Part shown: in pieces, positions 36,145-46,260 of the stretch
Position numbering within the stretch: the first letter of the stretch is position 1
Layout of the letters: each line of letters begins with the position of its first letter
Assembly (NCBI GenBank): GCA_021464245.1
Contig: JADCRB010000068.1
Span: forward strand, 9,718,748 to 9,782,747
Reading direction: 5' to 3'
Length of the DNA: 64,000 nucleotides
Source of the DNA: Carallia brachiata
Lineage: Eukaryota; Streptophyta; Magnoliopsida; Malpighiales; Rhizophoraceae
Translations under genes and position numbers: made by a program
The notes under the pieces: generated by a model
What the model was told of the DNA's origin: nothing
Seen by the model: only the letters and a program-made list of their open reading frames with translations
Database searches by the model: none

Positions 36145-38470
36145 TTTATCTGCCTATCTTCACCCATTTTATCGACCTCTATTTCTTCTCCATAACCAAG
36201 GTTCTGCTGCACACTCTGCCACCTCTCCACAAATTTCCTGCCAAATTCCTCAGCAAAGGCAGTCATGTGCTTTGCAATCAATTCCTGTGCATACCGCTAC
36301 ATTTCATGGTCACAGTGCAATATAAAACAAACGTTAAAGACATGGTTTAGAAAACAATGGTTCCCACATGAGACCCAATCACTACAATTCAAATTTTGTG
36401 CCCCAATTCACAAATACTCAAACATCAGCACCTTCATTCCATTATCTGCATCCCTCTGCTTCTGACATGCTTCGAAGTTCTTACTAGAACTTCCTTCTGC
36501 TCCAATCGCCTGTACATTCGATCAACTAAATCTTACTACATTCACACATTGAGCATCTTTATAAAAAAACTAATAAATAACTTTACTCACAAGTTTACCT
36601 CACTAGGATTAACTTTGGCGTACTGCCTCTCCATTAACACGCACAGGCGAACCCTTTTTGTGTCCCAAAACTCGAGGGGATGAACACTTTCAGGCCCTTT
36701 CCAAAATTTCTAAAGGAAAACCTCTCGAAATAAAATAAAACAGCTACAAATTTACCATTTAACTATTAGTTTTGTACAGCAATTTTTAAAATATAGACAA
36801 AACCATCATAACATTACCTCTACAAAAAAACATTAGTTATTTCACTTACCAACAAGAAGAGCATACATCCGCCAACACTACACTTCTTAGCCCCTTCCCT
36901 AATCTAAACCGTCCCACCTCAGCACATAACCATGATAGTGCAAACTCAGCCCAACTGTATTTCTTTGGGTCCTCCACATTAGCAATCGCACTATACAGCT
37001 TAGGCGATGGTGTGTGGGAGGATGTTGGGCATAAGACAGACCCAAGGGCAAGCAACAAAAATGCTTGCTTCAATACCACCTCATTGTGAGTTCTTTTCAA
37101 CATTTTCCTCAGAGCCCTGAAATCTGGCTTCTTTCCCTTACACTTCCCCTTCTTCGCCATCTCTCCATAAGCTTCTAATACAGGCAGTGCCTCGGAATGA
37201 CATTTAGGCACGGGTTCAGGTCCATTTGACACACCCATTAATTCTACAAAATCTTCTGTCGTAATTGTCACCCGTTGCCCTCTTACAAATAACTTGCATG
37301 TCATAGGATCAAAGTGGCGCAACAGTTCAAATATGAACTTTTTGGGCATATTCTCACATCTCACTCTACAAAACACTTCAAACCCAACTTCCATGATCAT
37401 TTTCTGCAACTCAAACCTGCCTTCACAAATTCTCTGAAATCCCATAATTTGTTGCGGAACACACTGAGAATAATAAATCACCTGCACACATAATACACAC
37501 TCTTACAATTTGTCTTTCAAACCACTGACAAAACAAACCTTCCATGGCCCCTGACCAACACTGACCTGCCCCTTTTTCTTTGGTGCTTCAATTTTGCAAC
37601 TACTCACCCCAGCACTGGTTTCAGCACCCGTCAATCGCTCTGCTTCCATTCGAAATTTTGCCTTTTACTCCTCGCTTAAATAGAACCATGCCTTCCCCAA
37701 TTTCCCCTGCAAATAAATTTCATTTCTTGATGTTCATCATGAGCTGCCAATTCATTTTGCATTTGCATTTCCTTACAATCAAAATTGAAAACACAAAATA
37801 TAGGTTTCGCATACAATGAGCGCCTTCGTGCCTCGTACCCCCTCCTTATCCATGTTTGCCATATACCATTTCCAATCACAAATGACCAAATTCACAATTT
37901 TTTTTTCTTTATTTTAGAGGTGATAAAGCTTGCCAAAACAACATTTTATGTCCATGATTTATTGGCTCTATACTTACTGAAAGCAGTTGTAGGCACTAAG
38001 TGGTTGTTTCCCCTTCCCAGCAGGTCTTTTACGGACTTTTCCTACGTGCCTTCCTTCATCTGATGCTGAAGGAGATTCATCATCACTGCTCATAATTTCA
38101 TTCTCCGACACATAAACCACATAATCTCTATCAAGTTCCCTCTCCATGTTCCAACCTACATTCCCATATACTGTTACATCAATTGACTCATTATTGAATT
38201 GGTACGCTGCTGCATCGATATGTAAACCAAAATAGAAAAGCTCAATCCCAGTGCTAAATTCCCCCACAGCAGTGCGTTGCAATGCCTCAGAATATCGATC
38301 TTTTGAACTTCACATTATGCATCCCTTTATACATTTGCCCCAACACAAAGAGTGCTCGCAGATATATTAATCATAATGCCTGTAGGCCGAGACAGGCTTT
38401 CTACCATTTCCACGGTTTCGCTATGAAAGACTGCGCATTGTCCTAGCCTTTTTCGAGACATTATATTTTA
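36145..38470 (-). pseudogene. Decayed multi-exon gene: HMG-box-like module plus plant-mobile-domain-like region
   Basis: Coding sense runs on the minus strand through several blocks with plausible splice sites. These are: a block ending at 37978 with a Ser/Asp-rich acidic stretch (SSDDESPSASDEG) and then KGKQPLSAYNCF; a short basic block near 37830; about 37600-37716, GKLGKAWFYLSEE, an in-frame TAA, then KAKFRMEAERL; 36850-37481; 36599-36709 (GPESVHPLEFWDTKRV); 36418-36509; and about 36145-36296. PLSAYN with LGKAW..LSEE.KAKF resembles an HMG box. The 36850-37481 block (FDPMTCKLFVRGQRVTITTEDFVELMGV, then LCPTSS, then SWAEFALSWL and VGGCMLFLL) matches the plant-mobile-domain-like family found alone or in Mutator-type elements, often beside Ulp1 proteases. 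The frame breaks at about 36891-36894, where one G appears missing. A further stop lies in the HMG part. It is probably transposon-derived or a dying gene. The ends are uncertain. Confidence 0.6.
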
Positions 38471-39342
38471 CTTCCCCAAATTTTTCCAGGCAATTCTTAA
38501 ATGACATACCTCCAAGCAAAGTAATCAGTAGAAAGCGTCCAAAATCCCAGCTCGATCAACTCCAACGCACTCAATCGTCTCTGAATCTAACCGAGTAGTT
38601 GCCAAACAATCTGTTACGAAAGACTCAGTAGCCGAGGGTTGGTCGTTAATTTAGCAAGCTGTCTATTTGGATATCCGTACTCTTTCGAGTGAGCTTCATC
38701 TAAAACAAGTGAATTCTCCAGTCAAGTTCTTGCAGAGAAAAGAGAAATAATCTCTATAAATATTTGATGCATACACGATAGAATTTACATGTAAAACGTA
38801 AAAATTTCATTAGTATGATGCAGCAAAGAATCCTATACTTTAAATTTTTTGCACTTATCATCTAATATAGTACGTATCTAACATGTAAATGGTGATAAAG
38901 TACAACTCGATTAGATTTTAGAAAAAGAGGATCTATGTTTACAATATATATGTTGATCTTAATTTTTAGTTTCTTTTTACTTACACTTCGAAGTCATTTT
39001 TAATTACATCTTTTTGTCAAAAAAAAAAAAAAAAAAGCCTACAATTAATACAAGTTATTCACAAACAGCCTTTTATTTTCTTTTTGTTTTTGCATTTCTA
39101 GTTTTTCCTCCCAATTAAAGATGAAATGATGTGAACAGTGCACAGCCTACTAGTAGGCAAATAACTACGTCCAGTGCTAGCATGTACGTACAAATAAAAA
39201 GAAAAACAAACACACACACAAAAAACAAAAAAAAAATCTTTTGAGAAATCATTAGATAAATCAATTACACAAATTTAGAAAAATTATTTTTCCTTTTTTT
39301 TAATTGAAAATTTTTTCATATTAATTAAAAACTTTTTCATCA

Positions 39343-39344
<2 letters not shown>

Positions 39345-39376
<32 letters not shown>
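39345..39376. repeat. (AT)n microsatellite
   Basis: About 16 uninterrupted TA units. Confidence 0.95.
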
Positions 39377-39383
<7 letters not shown>

Positions 39384-39431
39384 ATAAATTTATTAAAAAT
39401 ATTTATTCAAATTTTTTATTTAAGATAGGTC

Positions 39432-39587
39432 TACAGTGTCTAACAAATATTATTAAACCGTTCGAAAGTCTGTGGAACTCAAAGTAAATTTAATTTCACT
39501 AGAAAGATTTGCTTATTTACAGTGTCTGACAAACATTACTAAATTATTTGAGAATCCGTAGAATTAAGAATAAGTTTAGTCCTACTA
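39432..39587. repeat. Diverged direct duplication of a 70-bp unit
   Basis: TACAGTGTCTAACAAATATT at 39432 and TACAGTGTCTGACAAACATT at 39518 each begin a block of about 70 bases that ends in CACTA or TACTA. Inside, GAACTCAAAGTAAATTTA corresponds to GAATTAAGAATAAGTTTA. The spacing is about 86 bases. Confidence 0.75.
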
Positions 39588-39672
39588 ATCGTTATCAACA
39601 GTACTCAAATTTTGGTTTTTTTTACCTAAAATTCAAGTCTTTATCAACTAGAGCAAGTGAGAGGTAATTTTC

Positions 39673-39674
<2 letters not shown>

Positions 39675-39718
<44 letters not shown>
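39675..39718. repeat. (AT)n microsatellite
   Basis: About 22 uninterrupted AT units. Confidence 0.95.
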
Positions 39719-39721
<3 letters not shown>

Positions 39722-40931
39722 TTCATTTATATGATTTAATTGAATTCAATTAGTTACTGAATTACAGGTAAATTGAGACGATTATTAATTAATTGAGAAG
39801 AGGCCTGACGTTTTTATCAAAAAAAAAAAAATAAATAAATAAAAAACACAAAGATGAAGAAGAATATTATTGCTGTAATTATTCACTCCATCCCTCGACT
39901 CCTTGACTCTTCTTATGCTCACAAGTTTCATTAGACCCCCAGCTGCCAAACTTGACAGTTTCCTCAAGCATTCTTCAATTCCTTTCGTTTCCTATACTCC
40001 TTCGGTTCCTTCTCCGACACGTTGTCCAGCTAGGCGCGTATTTGACCTGTGTTTCACCGTTGAACCCTGACAGGTTAATGTCGTTGAAGACAATGTGGGT
40101 CTGAATCTGACCACACACAACAGTACTTCGTGCATCTCTGCGCATGAAGAGCCAGAGTACGAAAAAGAAAAAGGAGAAATTCGCTGCATAAACACGTATA
40201 AGTAAATATATCAAGAATATATAATTAATTTAAAAATATTTAATAATTTATTTATTTTTTAAAAATTAAAATATTTTTTATAATTTAATAATTCAGATCT
40301 TTATGTATTTATCACATTCTCTTTAAATAAATAAGTCTACATATTTACATATCATCACATTCTTTTTGTGTGTAATAATTTTTTTTATTACTTAATTTTT
40401 AAATATATAATTAATATTATATTTATTATAAATATTCACTTAATTTACCATTTTGAGATATGCATTTATTGATAAATTTTTACTATATATTAAAGTGTTA
40501 ATATAAGTATCGAAATATTAATATTTATTTATTTTTAATATCTTAACTTCTCTGTCTTATAAATATTCACTTCACTGCCTCCAAAATCTTAGTTTGACCA
40601 ATCCAAATCTTTGCCACGAAATTTGACTGATCAAATTGGCGTCCACAAATTTATAAAATTTTTTAATTGATATGCCATGTCGTAAAGCAGTCTATCTCCC
40701 TGTTCTAGTCGCACGGCTGTGTTTTTAATTTTAATTTATGATCAAATTATAAAATTGGATTCTGACAAAAATAACTGCTCCCAAATTGAACAAAAAAGGG
40801 TGTCTTCCACGTGTTTTAAGTATGTATCTAAACTGTATCTAAATTTTGCTTTTGAATTTTTTTTTTTGGTAAATTGCTTTTGAATTTTTTGACATGTGCA
40901 TTTTTAACGCGTAAGACATATGTTTATATGA

Positions 40932-41426
40932 GATAAGTATTTTTAGAATCCTAAATTTTTAAGTTTTTTTACATTTGAGTCATAAACCTTTTTAACATTT
41001 CATTTGAGTTCTAAATCTTTTAATTTTTTACTATATCAGTCCTTTAAGTTACGAAAAGTAGTCAATCTATTAATAAATGAGTTTAATTTAATAAAAATCA
41101 TTAAAAAAACTTAAATACATGAGTTAAATATTTTTTTCATCAACAAAATATGCATATTAAATATTTTTTTAATTAATAAATATACGAATTAAATAAACAA
41201 CATGCATATTTTTTTATAAAAAAGACATTCAATTCATATATTTAATTTTTTTTAAATAATTTTTTGTAAAGTTAAAATTATTTTTTAATAGATTGATCAC
41301 TTTTATTAAATAGAAGGACTGATTTAGTAGAAAATCAAAATATTTAAGATTTAAATGAAATGTTAAAAAGATTTAAAATTTAAATATAAAAATATTTAAA
41401 AATTTAAGATTAAAAAAATATTTATC
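40932..41426. mobile_element. Palindromic MITE/foldback element, about 495 bp
   Basis: The left half (from GATAAGTATTTTTAGAATCC) is mirrored by the right half (to GATTAAAAAAATATTTATC at 41426). Matching inverted words include TTTTTAACATTTCATTT, ATCAGTCCTT, ATCAATCTATTA-like and CTAAATTTTTAA. The centre is near 41178. No coding frame. It is a second, smaller foldback element, different in wording from the one at 16041-17769. Confidence 0.75.
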
Positions 41427-42769
41427 CCACATTTATATTGCATCCGACACGCATTTAATATGGGTACAACACCCAGGTTGCAGTGTCTAGTGTCTGTGCA
41501 TTTTAGGTCAGGCCTCTTATTTATAAAATAGTGATCGACTCGATACACGTGTTTTTTTTTCCTTTCGATAAAGTTTGAACTTTTGATACTTGTTTTGAAA
41601 GAATGTGAATAAAATAAAAAATAAAAAAAATAGTATAGCAATGATAATATTATAATTGATAAAAAGTAATAATTAAAAAATTATAAGAAAAAAAATAAAT
41701 AATAATTTATAAAAAAATAAATTAATTATTAAAATTATTAAAATATAAATAAAAAATAAATAACTTTTTTTTTATTTTAGTTTTCATCATTTGTCAAACA
41801 AAGCATTAAGTTCGATGGGAACTAATCAAAGAAAAAAATAATGGACAGTTAACCGGAAGAATGGGGACTATTTTTATATTAATAAAAATAAAATAAAATA
41901 AAATATTAAATTAATTATATATTTTATTAAATGTATTAATATGGTCTTACTCTAAATTTTATCATGGATTGCCATGTCAACGCCCACTTGGCAGTTAACC
42001 GGAAGAATGAGTTGCGAGCTGCGGCGAATGAAAGATCAAAAAGGGAACCAGCGAGGAAAGTGGATGGCTTGAGGATTTCCAACTTTTGCACATTTATTTT
42101 TTATTCATTTATACAAAATTTATTAAGTTATAAATTATATAATTAAAATAATTTTATTTAAAAAAATTAAAAAAATATGAGACATAATTATAAAATAGTC
42201 ATAATCAATGCAAAATATTTTTAGCAAAAAAATTAAAAAAATTTGTTTTTTAAAATTAAGGTTTAGGGTAAAAGCAAATTTATGATATCATTAGCTACAT
42301 TTAAGATTTAATTTTAAAAATAAATTTTTTATTATTTTTAAAATCTAATTTTATTATTATATCTACTCTACAACTATTTCATATATCATCTTAGGGAAAC
42401 TCTTTTATTTATTTTTATAAATTTTACATTCAATTTAAAAAAAAATCAAAACATTGAAAATAAAATTTCTAATATTTAATTATTAAAATATTTTTAGGGG
42501 GACCGAATTTTGCAAGTTCAGGTTAAACATTCTGTACATGAGAGTAAATATTTATGTGTTATCTGATGAGATTTTGATAAGAACGGTTTGTATGCAAGAA
42601 ACATAGTCAACTCGCGTGCGTAGAAAAGCTGTAGAAGCGTCAAAGCGTCGGATCCATTTTGTGCCGGAAACAGTAAATAAGTGCGCTCGTGCATGATGGA
42701 TGCATTGGGCCTTTCCGTAGTGGCCCTCGAAACATCAGCGTGGCCTTTATGCTGTGTTTCGATTATACT
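41427..42769. other. Intergenic AT-rich
   Basis: No gene recognised. An 18-bp direct repeat (41846-41863 and 41992-42009) brackets an AT-rich stretch. A short GC-richer block follows at 41990-42070. Confidence 0.5.
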
Positions 42770-42960
42770 GTGTTTGGATCGTAAGATTTTAGTAGTAAAA
42801 AAAATAATAAAAAATAATAATTTAAAAAAAAATTATGAAAAAGAAAAGTAAATGAATTCGTTATTTAGATAAATTAAAAATTTAAGAAAGAAAATAATTA
42901 GAAAATAAATTAATATGTTTAGATTGTATAAAAAAGTGATGAAAAAAATAATTATATTTG
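42770..42960 (+). mobile_element. MITE of the TGTTTGGAT family
   Basis: Begins TGTTTGGATCGTAAGATTTT and runs into A-rich sequence with AATTATGAAAAAGAAAAG. A second, opposite-strand copy at about 53740-53866 ends in the complementary form (AAAATCTCACAATCCAAACA). An internal repeat of the terminus (TGTTTAGATTGTA) is seen near 42917. The right end is not defined. Confidence 0.5.
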
Positions 42961-44320
42961 AAATTATTAAAATATCCCAAATGTTTTCAATATTTTTTTT
43001 GGTTTTTTGTTCCACTTGGTATTTAGGTAAATTTGTTTTTTTTTTTTAATTTAATTGTTTTAGTCCATTGTACACATTGATGTTCATCAATACCTACGCA
43101 CGAATATCAATTTCCATCTTGAAAATCAGAATTTTCATTCCCTTACAATTCTATTGGGTTTCCAAACAGAAGGTAAGGCATTTGGCCATGTCAAATTAAC
43201 TTTACCTACGTCAAATTAACTTTACCTAGGTCAAATTGTTAAGTATGATCTGAGCAAAGATAAGAACATTGGTGAATATGATCGCTTCTCCTAGGCAGGC
43301 TCATACAGGTGACATTAGTGGAATCTGGACCTCTGATCTTTAAATGAAAGGTTATATCTGATTTAAGTTGAATAGGAATTCAAAGGAGGGCATAAAAATT
43401 AAATTGTATAATTATATAATTTTTTTACCCAAAAAAAAGAGTGTAAGATTAGATCGAACATCACTCGTTGACGTCACGAATCTGAAGGATTCTATAAGCA
43501 CTAACGACATGCAACACTCTCCTTTTTGTTGAGGGAGTGCAGTTGATAGAATTTAAACTTAAGCTGAATATGTATAAATATGTGAATTAATTATCAAATT
43601 TCATTTTTAAATAGTATAATCATGTAATAATTAAATCTCACTTTGAATTCGTACGGCATCATCTATTGAATTGGAAAGAAATTGTCACGAGAACAACAAA
43701 AATGTTGGCTCTAAATTTAATTTAGTTCGACTTAATTAGTTTTTCTCGTCAGGTCATTTTATCATAAATTAGATTTGCGACTGAAATCTAATTATTTTTT
43801 AATATTAACAACTAAATAATGTCAAATCAACATAGAAAATATCACAACCATGAGTATAATGATTGGAAAAATCAACCTGATGTTAAGGTATGGAATCATC
43901 TTTTCCTTTTTTTTTTTTGGGTAAAAAGTTATGGAATCTTTTGCCGGTTATAACAGTGCGAGGATTTGATTATCCTGCCAATTGGCCATATTGTAAGCCC
44001 TTAAAAATGCTGGCCTCTAAACACAAATTATAACCTCATAAAATGATAGCCTGACAATAATACAGTATATCGTTCTTATATTAGTTTAGAGAATTGATCT
44101 CCACACTCCAATAAAAACTTCATACACGCACATAATAAGGATAAAATTTAGGTACCACAATATTTTTTTGCGTGTATAAAGTGTTTGTAGCATGTATATA
44201 ATATTTGTCATTAATTTAAATTCGAGTTTTTGGTAAAGTATAATATATCAATCAACCTCTTATTGTTCCTCTTTGTCTGTGTCCATCCTTTGCAAGTCCC
44301 CAAAAAAGAAGTAAGCAGAT
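42961..44320. other. Intergenic, 5' flank of the small membrane protein gene
   Basis: No gene recognised. A 20-bp tandem repeat lies at 43191-43238. Confidence 0.5.
43191..43238. repeat. 20-bp tandem repeat, about 2.4 copies
   Basis: TCAAATTAACTTTACCTACG at 43191 is followed at 43211 by the same unit with one change, and then by TCAAATTG. Confidence 0.9.
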
Positions 44321-45824
44321 ATGCAGAGATCATCAAGTAGCACAAGGGTAAGTGAAGAGTTCTCCAAGAGCCCAGCTGCAGGCAACACAGAGCAAGAACT
44401 TCCAACGTACGATCCCCTCTCGCACGTTGCCAAGAAGGAGCGGTCCCGCCTCAGATCCGCCGAGAACGCTATCCACCTTATTCCTCTCATCCTTGTTATC
44501 GCTGTCATCATTCTCTGGTTCTTTTCCAGCCGTATTCCAGGTAATCAGAACCTTCACAAATTTTTTAGAATAAAAGAGGAAAATAAAAAAAGCCTCTTCT
44601 TTTGTTTGTTACTTGTGTTTTTCTCAATTGGGTGGTGATTCTTTGACTTGAACTTTGAATCTTTGATCGTATTGCCTACGGATGAATATGTGCACCGGTG
44701 CTGTTTTTTCAATTGAGTAGTTCATTCTATAGCTTTTATGGAGCTTGCGTATCTGCTAGTCTTGAGGTTGGGAACGGCTTTTTAGTTTTTCATTGATCTA
44801 ATGGTTTATTTGATTGATTTGAGATTTTTTCATTTTGTGGCACAGAATAATGGGATTATGCGAGTTTCGTACCTTTCTCTGGTCATAAAAGATTGCAAAA
44901 TTTTGAAGTTGCACTTGCTTGATTCTTCCTTTTCGCTAAAGGGGTGTATGCTGTTCTGGTTTGATGACTGTTTAGAAGGAAATGGTTGCTTGAATTATAT
45001 CTTCCAAATACCTCAAAAAGCTTAGTTAATATCATTGGTGGCTGAAGCTTGAATTGAATTATTTATCTCATACTCTGATCTTTCTTCGCATCTTGTGGAT
45101 TGAGTGGAAGCTCCAAAAAGCACCTTTTTAGTGTGTGAATGGCTTTTGGAGTGAATAATTGACACTGTTTATTGATGAGAATTATAGTCTGCAGATCTTC
45201 TTGATTTTATGCGTATTTGGTGATCGGGGTTTAATCAATTCAGGTTATAATGTTGGACAATAACTTCTCCGTGACCCATTTGCCTTTTTTGAATCATATC
45301 ATAACATGGGGTTTGGAAAATTATCTACATCATTTTCAGTTTTCAATATGCTCACTTTTTCAGAATCTATCTGAAACTGTATATACCCCTGTACCTTAGG
45401 AACAGAACCACAGCAACAACAAAGTCCCAATTCCAAACTTAGTTAAGACCGACTACATAAATCTTTTCTTGGTATCCTGCTCTATTATAAAATAAGTTTG
45501 ATATAAAATGTAGGCATACTAAATCTGTTCAAACTAAAAAATCCTATGTCAACTTAAGTCCTCTCTATTCTATCACTATCTACCTAGCTTTGGTTATTTT
45601 TATTTAATTGGAGCATTTGTAGGATACCTAAGGAGAGACTCTAATGTGCAATTTGACCACTTCGCCATTTTGACAATTTCAGTTTATATGTGGGAACTGT
45701 TAAATTTAACTGATTTTGACATGCCCAAAGCTGGGAGATTGTTCTGTAAATTAGTTAGCACTCGTTTTATTTGATTGTTTCTAATCCTGCAGCTCAAATA
45801 ATGTTGGCAGAGTCAAGGGTCTGA
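44321..45824 (+). CDS. Small tail-anchored membrane protein, plant-specific, function unknown
   Basis: Two exons, 44321-44540 and 45793-45824, are joined by a GT-AG intron of about 1.25 kb and give 83 aa. The N-terminal half is Ser-rich and polar (MQRSSSSTRVSEEF). A conserved-looking basic patch follows (VAKKERSRLRSAENA), then one hydrophobic segment at about residues 52-68 (HLIPLILVIAVIILWFF) and a short tail ending AESRV. This predicts a single-pass protein with the membrane segment near the C-terminus. The open region continues past the donor only into intron sequence, and the acceptor TGCAG fits at 45792. I recognise the type as a small plant transmembrane protein but cannot name a function. 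The intron contains an antisense LINE 3' remnant (45409-45592). The gene converges with the FAD monooxygenase gene, whose stop is about 440 bases downstream. Confidence 0.75.
45409..45592 (-). mobile_element. LINE 3'-end remnant, antisense in intron
   Basis: Starts CAGCAACAAC then AAAGTCCCAATTCCAAACTTAG. On the minus strand it reads toward the same (TTG)n-type tail as the LINE copy at 61681-62110. Shared words include GACTTAAGTTGACATAGGA-like and GGTAGATAGTGAT. It is heavily diverged, with no usable frame. Confidence 0.6.
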
Positions 45825-46260
45825 GAAGTGATGGCCTAGCAATGGCTTCAATTCGTGGAGTGACTTGCAGCAAATCATGGAGCTGGAGAACTTCAAACAT
45901 TCGAAAGCATCCTATTTCTCCTAGGACGTCGTATATTGTCAAAGATATCATAGATTCATGGTGTTGTAAGAACAGCTAAGTCCGTTGAAAAGCAAAAGCA
46001 GTGCAATTTTCCTAACTTCATTCTCATAGATATCAGTCAATATGTTGTGATGCAATGATGTCTGTAGAATAGATACTCATACATGCCCCATTTTTGGTGA
46101 AGAATGAAAGTGGTATGCTTGGGTCCTGCGCTAAGAGTATAGTTATATAGTTGTTGTAACAAGGCAATTTGCCAATGGTGAATGTACAATGCTCTCTGTC
46201 CAATGAATTGAAATGGCGCTGGCAGGTAGGTTGGCGCATGGTCCCTTTCTTCCCGCAGCT

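Larger units (their letters stand above)
38471..40930. other. Intergenic repeats and microsatellites
   Basis: No gene supported. It contains two long (AT)n runs, a partial tandem duplication (39432-39587) and an AT-rich MITE-like copy at about 40195-40330. Confidence 0.5.
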
